From NCBI GenBank assembly GCA_002633025.1, contig NMRB01001948.1:16168-80167 (forward strand): a stretch of DNA of 64,000 nt, written 5' to 3'. Positions 1-9,490 of the stretch are shown here, piece by piece (the first letter of the stretch is position 1; the number at the start of each line of letters is the position of its first letter). This stretch comes from Notospermus geniculatus. Lineage: Eukaryota; Nemertea; Pilidiophora; Heteronemertea; Lineidae. Position numbers and translations under genes: made by a program. The notes beneath the pieces are model-generated. The model saw only the letters and a list, made by a program, of their open reading frames with translations, had not been told where the DNA came from and searched no databases.

Positions 1-1110
1 GAAGCACCAGGCTATTCAGTGCGGCACAAAAAGCCGATTGCTTTCAAGTTTTTTTCGGAAAAACTGGATGTGCCAGGTGCGAAAAAGGCCCTCCGGCCGC
101 GCCTACCGGCATGCCGGTACTCATCGCCGGTACGGCGTGCAGGCACCTACATCAGGTGGCCTACATTTATCATACGTGGGCGTGCCCGCCGCGCCGTGGT
201 TGTTCAAAACACCTGCAGGCACTGACAGCAGTTGGTTAGGCCTAGGGGGCCTACGTCCTGAGTCCTAGGCCTAGGCCTACCCAGCTACCGGTACGGTAGG
301 AAGGCCTAGGCTCCTACCGCACCGGTAGGCATGGTAGGCCTATACTTCTAGCATAGGGCAGGCAAGCCTTTTGAAGGCCTGCCGGGCTTACCGACCGGTA
401 GGCCCCTAGGCCTGCCTGGCCTATCGGTAGGCGTAGGCTAGGCTAGCTAGGCTAGGCTAGGGGCCGGGCAAAGGCCTTTTTTAAATGGTAGGCCCGCCCT
501 AGGCAGGCCTAACCGACTACCGTAGCGTAGGAGGCCTAGGCCCTATCTCAAACAAGGGTCATACTTAGGCGCCTTACAGAAAATTAAAAAGAAAAAAAAC
601 GAATGACGAAGATAAACACATCGATCATTGATTAAAAACCAAAAAGGAGGCGGACTAACACCCATAAAAAGATCTAAAAATAGGCCTAGGCCTATACGAT
701 AGGGCCTAGGCCTATATAGGCCTACCGTAGCACGCCTACGGACGCCTACATGGCCTACACCATGTACGGTCCTGGTAGGCCGCACACCACACAACATCTA
801 GCCTAGGTCATGTAGGTTACTGCTAGGCCTAGGCCTAGGCTTTAGGCTAGGCGTAACTTTTGACCATGTTTTGACTGCTAGCATGGCTAGGCCTAGCCTA
901 CCGGTAGCCTAGGCCCTAGGCGGCCTTGGCTTGGGCTTGGCCTATGCCGCCTGCCTCCTAGTCCTAGGCAGTGATAGGCCTACTAGGCCTACATGGCCTG
1001 AACAAAATAAACTAGGCACAAGTTTGACCTACCTTAATGTGCGGAATTTCGCATGGTTCGTTCATAATATCCCAAGAATTGTACACATAGGCCTACTATG
1101 CCTAGGCTAG
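1..1110. repeat. TAGGCCTA-saturated low-complexity region
   Basis: The self-complementary words TAGGCCTA, CCTAGGCC and ACCGGT recur dozens of times in both orientations without a fixed period, mainly at 230-540, 660-760 and 810-1010. The reading frames here are by-products of the skewed composition. The same word occurs singly elsewhere in the window (for example near 7720, 22620, 42645 and 56465), so it is a genome-wide motif that is concentrated here. I see no gene. Confidence 0.8.
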
Positions 1111-2124
1111 TAGAACATTATCAGATATTCCTCCATCCTCAACAGCACATCCACACCCAATGACAGTCACACATCCACTGAACATGCTGAATCACACTNT
1201 CATAGGCTAAGGCAATAAAAAAAATAAACTTGTTTCTCATTTCAATTTTCCTCTGAGACAGATGTGCACGATGGAGCTTTTTTTTCTTCTCTTCTCCATG
1301 ACATCAATTTCAGTCTCTAAAAACTGCAGGCAGGAATCAGTGACGTCATGTCATGCTGACCATGTGCTGCTGTCAATGATATTAACCTTGGCCCATCAAT
1401 TTCACACCAGCCTTGAAGTCATGGGCTATGACTGTGCAAAATAGTTTTCACTACTTTGGAACGTCATTTTTCAACTTCAGTAGCTTGAAAAAAATTGTAA
1501 AGAATAGTAAAGAATAAAAAAAATCCATGCGATAGGAAATTCACATGCCAGAGGAAATGCGAAACAAGTAATTTTTTTTATGCGGCCTAATGATTATTTT
1601 ATCATATTGCACCATCTTGATGCAGTCACTCTATATTGTAGGAAAACAAAATTAGAAAATAGGCCCTATCAGCTGCACTGGCATGTCTTGGGCTTCATTA
1701 AATGGCTTTTAGTGGGAATGTAGAGTATTGAAACATTGGGCCAAATGTCACGAAAATACTAGTATTAGTAAGCCTATCCCAATTTCCAAATACAATGTAC
1801 ATGTATCATGAAACACCTGACTTTTTGAAATTTCAAATATTTGATCCTAATTTAATTTTTTGGAATCAAATATTTTAACTTTAAGTTAGGTTTTTTCATG
1901 ATATTTTGAAATGGTGATATTTCTGTGATATTTTGCCCATATTTTTCAGTCTCTTCGATCAGTTCCCATTCGGAATTTTCTGTTTCCTATGATTGATAGA
2001 AATGAAACATCTTGCTATTGTGATGGCGAATGATAGAACAGTTGTCAGATTAATTAATTGAAATTGAGAAGGTGAGACTGATAAGCTATTTCATTGACTA
2101 ATAAACGATGTTTACGGTTTTCAG
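1111..2124. other. No gene seen; AT-rich sequence upstream of the MADF exon
   Basis: AT-rich sequence with no recognisable coding exon. The N-terminal half of the MADF domain needed by the exon at 2125 was looked for here and not found, so it lies beyond the window edge or has been lost. One ambiguous base is at 1199. Confidence 0.5.
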
Positions 2125-2306
2125 TGGATGCTATTGTAAGTAGAATAAATAGTCTGCGAACGATGTACACCCGCTGGACCCAAAAGCAAGCGTCCGGGAG
2201 TGCAAGATCGGTACAGACTGCTAGAGTGAGACACGTGGTTTCAAGGTTGGCGTTCCTTGGAGAACATCTGCGATGCCGTAGAACCAAAAGCAATTTGACA
2301 CACAAG
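2125..2306 (+). CDS. MADF/Myb-like DNA-binding protein of a Harbinger element, first visible exon
   Basis: The exon is bounded by an acceptor (tttacggttttcag) and a donor (aag|gtaatt). It encodes VDAIVSRINSLRTMYTRW followed by a RHVVSRLAFLGEHL segment. Both match the second half of a MADF (Myb/SANT-like in Adf-1) domain, in the arrangement R-I-N-x-L-R-x-x-Y-x-R followed by a W/F-x-x-L-x-F-L helix. It starts in phase 1, so at least one upstream exon with the first MADF helix is missing from view. In Harbinger/PIF transposons such a protein is the second gene; it binds DNA and brings the transposase to the nucleus and to the element ends. The role is inferred from the family and from the transposase gene facing it. 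Confidence 0.7.
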
Positions 2307-2699
2307 GTAATTTCTGCAGTTACTCGTGTGCATACCGGTAAAGTCTGAATTCTTCTCATCATTAAAATGACGTTAATATTTTTTAAAACAAAATTGTGCC
2401 TGTAAAGCAATCGTTGAACTATACAAGCTAGTATCCGGATATTTTATGCATGCATATATGGATCCGTATGTTGTTAATTAGCTGGGAATATCGAGCACTT
2501 TCGACACGACGAAAGAATAAAAAGAGTCAAAGTAGCACGTCAAAACATTTGATGCCGGACATTGAATGTACAAGTGTCTTGCTCAAGGACAGGGCTGCCG
2601 AAACTGCCCATCAGGCCACATACACCGATAATCTCCTCCTGTCCAATGGCATTGTACCAATAAATCATGAATTATTGATAACCTTTTGGATACTTGCAG

Positions 2700-3152
2700 A
2701 TAAACCTTGATGACGACGAACCAACAATTGAGGATCAAACTCAAGAGTTGTCAGAGCCAGAAGAAGAACCAGACATCATGGAGACATCATCACCGGTATC
2801 AAATGTTGCGCCATTGGAAGTAGAACTTGAAGTGCCGGCATCCCATTCATCATCTGACGCGTCAATTGCTAGCACGGCTGAGGTTATGTCGGAATCGTTC
2901 AAGCGTGTATCAACACTGAAAGATGCTGCCGAGTCGCATCAAAAAGTAAGAAACAACAACTCACGTGTTACGACGAGTCGTTGCGGCAGCCGGAAGCCCG
3001 CGACAAGAGTATCTGTAGATCAGCAGGCTGAATCGTTCAAGCGGCTGACTGACGCAGTTGTTGAAAGCACAAAGAGTAACCATGCAACAAAGAATGTTCA
3101 TATGAAGTGGGCTGAAATTCTGGCTGCGAAGGTAGAAAGGATGAATGAGGAG
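2700..3152 (+). CDS. MADF/Myb-like protein, middle exon (acidic and linker region)
   Basis: The exon has acceptor ggatacttgcag and donor gag|gtatata and is phase 0 at both ends, continuous with the exon ending at 2306. It encodes 151 residues: an acidic stretch (INLDDDEPTIEDQTQELSEP), a Ser/Thr-rich part, and a basic segment with two related blocks, SESFKRVSTLKDA and AESFKRLTDAV. It closes with a KWAEILAAKVERMNEE helix. Acidic, serine-rich linkers of this kind separate the MADF domain from the C-terminal helix in Harbinger-associated proteins. There are no stops or frameshifts. Confidence 0.65.
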
Positions 3153-3389
3153 GTATATATAACATGAAACAAAATGTATTCCCTGCAACTCGGGCAGGGC
3201 CTGTTCGTTTTGCACATCAACTTGCAACTTGTAACGAAAAAGACAATCTGATGACGTTAGGGAGGATATACAGTACAGACGTATCCATAAACATGTACTT
3301 TAAGTTAAAGTGTGTAACTTATCTTTGTGTTGAACAAGGGATAAGTGTCAGACTTAATAGACTTAAGTAGTCTTATGAATATGGGCCCT

Positions 3390-3499
3390 GGGGCCGTATG
3401 CATAAAACACCTTAAGTGTAAAATTTCCCTCTTCTTTGAGACGATAGTTTAAGGGCAATTTTACACTTACCGGGTAAGATGTTTTATGCGTACGGCCCC
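3390..3499. mobile_element. MITE with GGGGCCGTA terminal inverted repeats
   Basis: Terminal inverted repeats GGGGCCGTATGCATAAAAC and GTTTTATGCGTACGGCCCC enclose about 110 bp in the second intron of the MADF gene. The arms extend inward (AAGTGTAAAATT / AATTTTACACTTA). Related termini occur at 10404-10521 and 10545-10662. A GGGCC start is common among Harbinger-type elements. Assignment to that superfamily is inference. Confidence 0.65.
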
Positions 3500-3739
3500 G
3501 GTTATTTGCAAAATAAGCTTACACATTTAATCACTTATTGAACAAATTTATTGAAGTCCAGACATATTCCAGAATTAACATCGACTTAGAAAATTAGTGC
3601 AGGGGAACTGAGGATCACATTGTGAACCAATGCTGCAAAACGGGAGATTTTTGCGGTATTTGCGGTTACTGTCACATCCGCAAATTTAATACGCGTAAGA
3701 GTAATAAGTATTGCAAAAGTATATTTTTCCTTTCGACAG

Positions 3740-4009
3740 GTGCAGGACGAATTTAAGTATTTTGTAGATGGTGTGGCTCTCAAAGCCATTAAGGGCAAGT
3801 GGCCGGAAGCAGGTACAAATACCATGAATACGTCGATGACTTCAAATAACTGGTCTCACGTCAATCAACATGCTCAAGTTCAAGCAACACCTCAGTGGTC
3901 GGAGCATCAGACGACTTCGCTCTGGCCAGAGACATCACCACAGGAAGAGGGCACAACGCTCATGTGTAATACATCTGGTAATTATTTCGGCCCACAGCAG
4001 ATGTATTGA
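3740..4009 (+). CDS. MADF/Myb-like protein, last exon
   Basis: After acceptor tcctttcgacag the exon reads VQDEFKYFVDGVALKAIKGKW in phase 0 with the preceding exon and ends at a TGA at 4007-4009. The opening resembles the conserved C-terminal helix of MADF-type partner proteins (D-E-F/Y-x-x-F-V-x-x-x-L-x-x-I/L). The remaining 60 residues are Gln/Thr/Ser-rich and low in complexity. The three exons give about 311 residues without a break. The gene converges on the transposase gene whose stop is at 4834. Confidence 0.6.
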   Translation: MQDEFKYFVDGVALKAIKGKWPEAGTNTMNTSMTSNNWSHVNQHAQVQATPQWSEHQTTSLWPETSPQEEGTTLMCNTSGNYFGPQQMY

Positions 4010-4113
4010 AGGACCACGGTATTGCCACGTTTTCTTGACGCTGTGCCTCTCTCATCCCAGGGACTAACTGCGTTGTCGGCGTATTGACTCGATTTACTAC
4101 GTAACAAATGGAC

Positions 4114-4628
4114 CACATTTCATGAGGCCATAACCTTTAGAATTTTTCAACAAATGTCATGACATTTCATATGTTACATGAGGCTGTCATTTGTGGCTCG
4201 TGGTGAAATTTTCATATAAAAATCTCAAGGCACTACAAAAATTCAGCAATTTTAAAATGCGGAGTCAAAATCTGCTATGCCGGAATCATGCAATTAAACT
4301 GGAGTGGTGCCAGACCTGAAGGTGATGGTGCCGCTAATCCGACATACGACATGTACGCGTCAATTATGAATTGACTCACACATGTCGTATTAGTCGGACC
4401 TAGCGTCACCATCACTTTCAGGTGTGGCACCAGAATAACTGCATGGTTCTGGCACAGCAAATGTTTGACTTCTCGTTTTAAAACCGCTGTAGTTTTTGCA
4501 ATTCCTTAAGATATTTACATGAAAGTTTCACCACAAGCCGCAATTAACTGCCCCATGTTACAAATACATGTACCATGACATTTAAAAAATGTAAAAGTTA
4601 TGGCCTGATAAAATGTTGGAAGTAAATA
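4114..4628. repeat. Long imperfect palindrome between convergent genes
   Basis: Two arms of about 250 nt are imperfect reverse complements and meet at GTCAATTATGAATTGAC near 4362. Matching blocks include GGCCATAAC with GTTATGGCC, GGTGAAA with TTTCACC, and GGTGATGGTGCC with its partner after the centre. It occupies almost all of the 825 bp between the stop codons of the MADF gene and the transposase gene. It may be a fold-back element or a shared structure at the two 3' ends. No coding frame is seen. Confidence 0.75.
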
Positions 4629-4833
4629 AATTTTCAAGTGTTCTTCATGGGCCACATTAGACGATCGTAACCAGACTTGCTGACTGTCATGAGTGTAGTT
4701 TCGAAAAAATACAGTGCCTGCGATCAGTCCTCAAGTCCACAATAGATGTACACGTTCACAGGAGTTTCAAAGTTTAGCACGTGCATTGAGTTTACTTCAT
4801 GTAGCTAACGTGCAAAATGGTTCCAAATACAGC

Positions 4834-5688
4834 TCAATTGTTTATGTTCTCCATCATGTTTTCGTAAGTGTTCTTTATGCGGCTGTACTGCCAACTGACC
4901 TCTCCTTCCGGGGTCATGAAATAGAAGGAAAGATTGTCCCTGTTGGTCTTTGCATTCTGTGTGGCATTCTTCGCGTGAATTGGTTGTAGATCTATCAGGT
5001 TGTCCACATCTCCCCTCCATTCACCCGGTCTGACTCCACCATCTGCATCTGCGCAATCGCGATCAACTGAACCAACTGGCATGTATGATGCCCCGCAACG
5101 AACCCTGAGTAGATTGTGCAGCGTACAAATTGCAAATATGATGTTGCACACGGACTCCGGTTGAAGGCTGATCTCTGTCTTCAGCACCCTGAATTTTGAT
5201 GAAATGATTCCAAATGCATTCTCAACAATCCTGCGTGCTCTACTCAGACGGTAATTAAAAATCGCCTCCCTGTCGCAAAGGAATCGTTTGCTGTATGGCT
5301 TCAAGATGCGCTCACCCATCGGAAATGCATCATCCCCAATAAAATGATATGGTACCTCTTCTGTGTATCCTCTTAAAGTGGTGGGTGGGGGGAAGGTGAT
5401 CGTACCACTTTCCATTGCCTCATGTAGTGCACACTGGCGCCATACACCACCATCAGCCACTTTTCCCTCGGCTCCTACATCTACATATATGAATTCATAG
5501 TTGGCATTTACAACTGCGAAGAGGATCACTGAGAAGAAGCTCTTATAGTTGAAAAATGTGCTCCCGGAATTCCACGGCTTGCATATCTTAACGTGCTTGC
5601 CGTCCATCGCACCAAGACATCCCGGATAGTTCCAGCGATTGGAGAATTGCTCCGCCACTTGCGCCCATTCTTCTGGAGTTTGGGGTGT
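4834..5688 (-). CDS. Harbinger/PIF transposase, exon 4 (DDE catalytic domain)
   Basis: The exon starts after acceptor gattcttcacag in phase 0 and encodes 284 residues to a TAA. It carries the DDE_Tnp_4-type catalytic domain. It opens TPQTPEEWAQVAEQF, then CLGAMDGKHV with the first catalytic Asp, DVGAEGKVADGGVW with the second Asp, FIGDDAFPMGERILKPYSK, and SRARRIVENAFGIISSKFRV with the catalytic Glu, then the helix CTLHNLLR. All three acidic residues and the surrounding blocks are present and there is no internal stop. The enzyme family cuts and pastes elements with short inverted repeats into 3-bp TWA targets. Vertebrate HARBI1 is a domesticated member without known transposition. I cannot tell from one copy whether this one is active or domesticated. 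Confidence 0.93.
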   Translation of the reverse strand, partial: TPQTPEEWAQVAEQFSNRWNYPGCLGAMDGKHVKICKPWNSGSTFFNYKSFFSVILFAVVNANYEFIYVDVGAEGKVADGGVWRQCALHEAMESGTITFPPPTTLRGYTEEVPYHFIGDDAFPMGERILKPYSKRFLCDREAIFNYRLSRARRIVENAFGIISSKFRVLKTEISLQPESVCNIIFAICTLHNLLRVRCGASYMPVGSVDRDCADADGGVRPGEWRGDVDNLIDLQPIHAKNATQNAKTNRDNLSFYFMTPEGEVSWQYSRIKNTYENMMENINN

Positions 5689-5909
5689 CTGTGAAGAATC
5701 ATTGATTATAATTATTATTCTGTTTTGTATTTCGTGCAATAATAGTAACATTGATCAAGTTTTAGCCCATTCTTATCATATGCCCAAACTTTCAAAATTA
5801 AAGTTCGCCGGTCGTCGTATTATTACTTTACAAAATACCCAGTATGCAAATAGAGAAAAGGTGACTTATTTAAATAACCTGATGTGTACATTGTTATGTG
5901 TATATTTAC

Positions 5910-6025
5910 CTTTAAAAAATCGCCAGCGAGTTCCTCATAGATTGCAAGGCAAGTCTCTTTGATGATGCGACCGACGGTACATCGTCCAACTCTGTAGTTC
6001 TCGGATAAAGACACTGATGATTCAC
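5910..6025 (-). CDS. Harbinger/PIF transposase, exon 3
   Basis: Bounded by acceptor ctacttttcag and donor aaag|gtaaat. It encodes (G)ESSVSLSENYRVGRCTVG and the helix IIKETCLAIYEELAGDFLK. This is the helix-turn-helix region that precedes the DDE domain in Harbinger transposases (S-L-S-x-x-F-R-V-G-x-S-T-V). The first two bases complete a Gly codon begun in exon 2, and the exon ends in phase 0 directly before TPQTPEEW of exon 4. The rejoined text reads as an uninterrupted family member. Confidence 0.9.
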
Positions 6026-6302
6026 CTGAAAAGTAGCCTACAGATGTGAAAGGAATCCAAGTGCCCCAGGAAACAAAGTCCAGTCTTATTGTTCAGCGTG
6101 GCATTAGAATATAAGGCTAGAGAGACCATGTTCATTCGAATACATAGCGAGATATTGTTTGGGTACTTGCATTCCTAGGACGCTGATTCCTGTCACACGT
6201 GTTTTTTAAACCTGCGTGCAGTGGCAAAAGAATTCGTCTTCGAAAAGCACGCTCATTTTCAAGACAGGTATACAGGTACACTTACCTGTATACCTGAGAT
6301 CA

Positions 6303-6358
6303 CACGCTAACGCTAACGATAACGATAACGTTTACGTTAACGCTAACGCTAACGCTAT
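6303..6358. repeat. (AACGCT)n / (AACGAT)n simple repeat
   Basis: About nine imperfect hexamer units (AACGCT, AACGAT, AACGTT) lie in the intron between transposase exons 2 and 3. A partial palindrome, GATAACGTTTACGTTAACG, is formed in the middle. Confidence 0.85.
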
Positions 6359-6745
6359 TTCTTGCATGTATTTCATCGTCAGCGTGAGACCCATACTCCC
6401 TATTATTTGAACAATACTGTACGTTAAAACTCTAATCAATATTGGAAAAATGTTGCCGGTGTGCATAAATGTTGCTAAAAACAGACAGACAGAGTGTCCC
6501 CCTGTAAAAAGTGTCCACTTTTATTGTTGAATGACGGAGTAAGCGGCATGATTATAGAAAACCAATCCCCAGAGATTAGAATGTAAGAATAGGATCTTTT
6601 GTTCCTGGGACAGTTTTTCCTGGGGACACTCTTTCCCTTTACACCAGTGCGCACGAACTGCATCTATCTGTTTTTGGCTTTACTCCTCCAAGGTGTACCA
6701 TCAATGTTATACCGTACCTCAAATTTAATTTATGGTCATACTCAC

Positions 6746-6908
6746 CAGTTGCCAAATACTTAAGAGTCAGTGACAATCTCTCTTCAGCAGTGATACACTG
6801 ACGATAGTTAGTGTCCTGTCGGACAATCCGGGGATATATCCTTTCAAGCACCTCCTCGAACACCCAAGGTGGCATACGGAGCATCTTCCCGAACTCAGTA
6901 ACATCACA
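6746..6908 (-). CDS. Harbinger/PIF transposase, exon 2
   Basis: Bounded by acceptor cttattttcag and donor actg|gtgagtat. It encodes CDVTEFGKMLRMPPWVFEEV, then TNYRQCITAEERLSLTLKYL and ATG. This matches the conserved N-terminal helical region (F-R-M-x-x-x-x-F-E-x-L, then R-x-x-I-x-x-x-E-R-L-x-L-T-L-x-Y-L-A-T-G). It begins in phase 0 after the QKQLSE of exon 1 and splits the last Gly codon with exon 3. The donor and acceptor sites are strong and the frame is intact. Confidence 0.9.
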
Positions 6909-7130
6909 CTGAAAATAAGAATTATTGTGGGAAGGTCTGGCTTTGCATTTTACTGTGTCAATGTCATGTCAGTGATTACCTATAAAATAATATGGGGATT
7001 AACAGGCCTCTTTTTCAGATTTTGAGTGTCTGCTGGTCCAGGAAAACGGTGGATAATCATACATGCATGCTGTGGGGTGAAATGGGATGGGTTGAACGGG
7101 CAGAGATCACGGAAGATTCATGTAATAATA

Positions 7131-7258
7131 GGGAGTTTTCGCAAAGGCTCCGAAACGCCAACGCGAACGTCTATCCCTTTGTTCGGTGCTCTCTTCGTGG
7201 CATCGAACAATGGGTTTGGCGTTCGCGTTGGCGTTTCGGGGGCTTTGCGAAAACTCCC
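7131..7258. mobile_element. MITE of the GGGAGTTTTCGCAAA family, copy 1
   Basis: A 128-bp hairpin element with termini GGGAGTTTTCGCAAAG and CTTTGCGAAAACTCCC, flanked by TA on both sides. The arms extend to CCGAAACGCCAACGCGAACG and its complement. TA duplication and terminal hairpins suggest a Tc1/mariner-type non-autonomous element. It lies in intron 1 of the transposase gene. Confidence 0.85.
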
Positions 7259-7260
7259 TA

Positions 7261-7388
7261 ATATACATTTTCGCCAAGCACCCGAAACGCCAACGCGAAC
7301 GTCTGTCCTTTTGTTCGGTGATCTCTTCGTGGGATGGAACAATGGGTTGGCGGCGCGTTGGCATTTCGGGGGCTTTGCGAAAACTCCC
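7261..7388. mobile_element. MITE of the GGGAGTTTTCGCAAA family, copy 2 (left end decayed)
   Basis: Immediately follows copy 1. The right end (GGGGGCTTTGCGAAAACTCCC, then TA) is intact. The left end has degenerated to ACATTTTCGCCAAGCACCC. This is a tandem or secondary insertion of the same family. Confidence 0.8.
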
Positions 7389-7751
7389 TAGCCTAATAAG
7401 AATAGTTTCCGATCCTGAGGACAGTTACCAATCTACCACTAGCCAATTTCCACTTGACGCTGTGAGAAGTTCGTACGCTTTCTTATTTAAAAGGTTAATA
7501 AAAAATATTATGGATGACACCTCAAGGCGGCCTCTGGCATCTCGTGATCTGCCATTTGAAATTACCAGGCTACCGGTACACCTATGCTATTGGATTTTAC
7601 TTTTTACACATACTTGAATGGCCAATAATATCAAAAATATCTTAATTACACTATAGACTGTCTCTGTCTCTGTCTATCTACGCAGGCTAGGCCAGTGGTT
7701 GTCTTCATTCATGACATACCTAGGCCTACTAGGCCTGCCGGAAACACCCAC

Positions 7752-7919
7752 CTCTGATAATTGCTTCTGCAGCTTATATGCAGTATTGCACTGCAATTGA
7801 TTCACCCTGTCCTTCAGCCAAGGCCGCATCCACAGTTCATGTTTTCGTTTAGGTTTTTCTGATTTATCGTATGCAATGATGGCAGCTGCGTACACAGCAC
7901 ATGTCATCGAGATGTCCAT
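7752..7919 (-). CDS. Harbinger/PIF transposase, exon 1 with the likely start codon
   Basis: I chose the ATG at 7919 because MDISMTCAVYAAAI is followed by the family hallmark KRKHELWMRPWLKDR (basic residues, then W-x-R-P-W-L). An in-frame ATG 45 nt upstream (7964) gives a less family-like leader. Donor gag|gtgggt at 7751 joins in phase 0 to exon 2. With this start the protein is about 433 aa (56 + 93 + 284), the usual length for Harbinger transposases. The first intron holds two nested MITEs (7131-7388), so those insertions did not break the coding sequence. The gene is downstream-convergent with the MADF gene, the standard two-gene set of a Harbinger element. Confidence 0.87.
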
Positions 7920-8024
7920 GGTGCTCAAATGTGGCGCCAAAACCTTCTGGTGACGTAGAAACAAAGTAGAGTCTGTAGCAGACGTATTTTTTCGGTGGAT
8001 AACACATTAAAAGAAAAAAAATTG

Positions 8025-8097
8025 ACCCAGCTGGGAATCGAACCCGCGCCTTGTTATCTCTGTTCCACCGTCTTCCCCATTCGGCCACAGAACTTGT
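8025..8097 (-). repeat. tRNA-like sequence (SINE head or tRNA pseudogene)
   Basis: The minus strand carries a good Pol III A box (TGGCCGAATGG) and B box (GGTTCGATTCC) about 45 nt apart, followed by a run of T residues that could terminate Pol III. I could not fold a convincing anticodon arm or acceptor stem, so I do not call a functional tRNA. Confidence 0.5.
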
Positions 8098-8189
8098 TGG
8101 AAGACGTCTCATGTTTTCTCTTATTCGTAGTATTATTACGTAAGTCGAAGGCCTACGTCTATGACAAACACAAATCATGTGTCTGTCAG

Positions 8190-8272
8190 CTGGCTCGTAG
8201 GCCGAGTGGATAGAGTGGTGGATTGCAAATCAGATGGCCGACAGTTCGAATCCCGTCTAAATGACTACTTTT
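8190..8272 (+). repeat. tRNA-like sequence (SINE head or tRNA pseudogene)
   Basis: The plus strand has AGGCCGAGTGG (A-box-like) and AGTTCGAATCC (B-box-like, one mismatch), ending in a run of eight T residues. It diverges from the tRNA-like sequence at 8025-8097, with about 90 bp between them. Confidence 0.45.
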
Positions 8273-8924
8273 TTTTCTTTGAGAGGTGTAAGAGGTATCC
8301 GGAGGTGTTTACAGCTCTGTTGCCTGAAGGCAAATAAGGTGGCGGCCTCGTGGGATCTATCATGTTCTGAGCCGTGTTTGCAGGGCGTTTGCAGTTCTCT
8401 TGCTCGTCGCATGGGGGCTTTTTGTTCGTTCACTTCAGCTTTAAGGCTGCTATTCCAGGAGACGTTTGCGGAGGCGGGAGCAGGTGCGAGTGAACCGGCT
8501 AAAGGGAAATACGTTGGATCGATTCGAGCGTTTCCGCGCACGGAAACGCTCCAATGGAATTCTGAAGAATTCACGCGCGAGATTTCTAAAGCACTGCTCA
8601 TGCTGTTAGATAAGAAGAATAGTTTATCAATTTTTGTTCAGAAGGTGACCCTTATTTTCAACACTGTCAGGCTTGGTCCGTGTATGTCGGGCAATATTTT
8701 GAGCTGTATCTCTGTTGTTGCATGAGCGATATGTTTGAAATTTGGCATGTATGTATTCTAGTATGGTTGTTTTATTTCTGTCAGAATTTTTGAGCAGAAA
8801 TGCTGTGCAGTTGTTTGAGGTGGTTTTTAGGTGTATTTTAGAGGGTATATCCGTTTCTGAACCATAAATTTTGTAGAATATGTTGGAATATGATGGCGAT
8901 TGTATATTAGTTTTTATAATACTA
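8273..8924. other. No gene seen
   Basis: Apart from an unrecognised 154-codon open frame on the plus strand (from 8261), which lacks domain similarity, I see only unique-looking sequence. Confidence 0.4.
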
Positions 8925-8978
8925 AAAAAGTTTGCCTTTTTTGTTATGACTCATAACAAAAAGGCAAACTTTTCTTAT
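8925..8978. repeat. Short hairpin
   Basis: AAAGTTTGCCTTTTTTGTTA and TAACAAAAAGGCAAACTTTT form a near-perfect hairpin with a tiny loop. No function can be assigned. Confidence 0.8.
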
Positions 8979-9019
8979 GAGTTGGTGAAATGGCTGAAGT
9001 TGACGTTGATATGGAATCC

Positions 9020-9490
9020 TATACGAAGATTTGTAGTCTGATTCCCTGACCTGCTGTATGGTGGCTCTGACTGATGGTGCTATACAGAGGTCAGGCAAAC
9101 GCCGCCGTCAATACTGATCTAAAAATAGAGCATTAATCATGCGTTGACTATTATGGGATATCGGGGGTCCGGTAAATGAGTTGTACACTGTGTGTGAAAA
9201 CTGTCAAAATGTCGGGTGTTCTGTATGTTTTAGGTGTACCAGTATCAGCGCTGCCGCTGCATCGTCCTGTACAGGTATCGCAAGAGAAATAATCCCGAAA
9301 TTGTAGGGTCAAAAGGCTACACAATCGGCTTGATGTTCGATGTAGCGAAATCGTGTTACCTAAGTGACGTCACAGCAAAATTGTCAGGATGCTGACAATT
9401 TTAGATCACGTGGTCAGTATTAACGGTGGCGTTGACCTGTCCACCATACAGCAGGTCAGGGAACCAGACAAGTAGATTTCGAGGTTATCC
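9020..9490. mobile_element. Inverted-repeat element (MITE-like, about 0.45 kb)
   Basis: CTGATTCCCTGACCTGCTGT (from 9039) is matched by ACAGCAGGTCAGGGAACCAG (to 9468). A second inner pair, near 9094-9123 and 9403-9436, also matches. The similarity fades outward, so the exact ends and target duplication are uncertain. There is no coding capacity. Confidence 0.65.

Noticed and set aside
1262-1444. Candidate first exon of the MADF gene
   Set aside because: Encodes a hydrophobic unrelated peptide, lacks a donor in the needed phase, and shows no MADF helix.
2054-2410. 118-codon minus frame opposite the first MADF exon
   Set aside because: Shadow of the real exon on the other strand; no family similarity.
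8261-8725. 154-codon plus frame after the tRNA-like sequence
   Set aside because: Begins inside the T-run of the tRNA-like sequence and has no recognisable domain; left unannotated.
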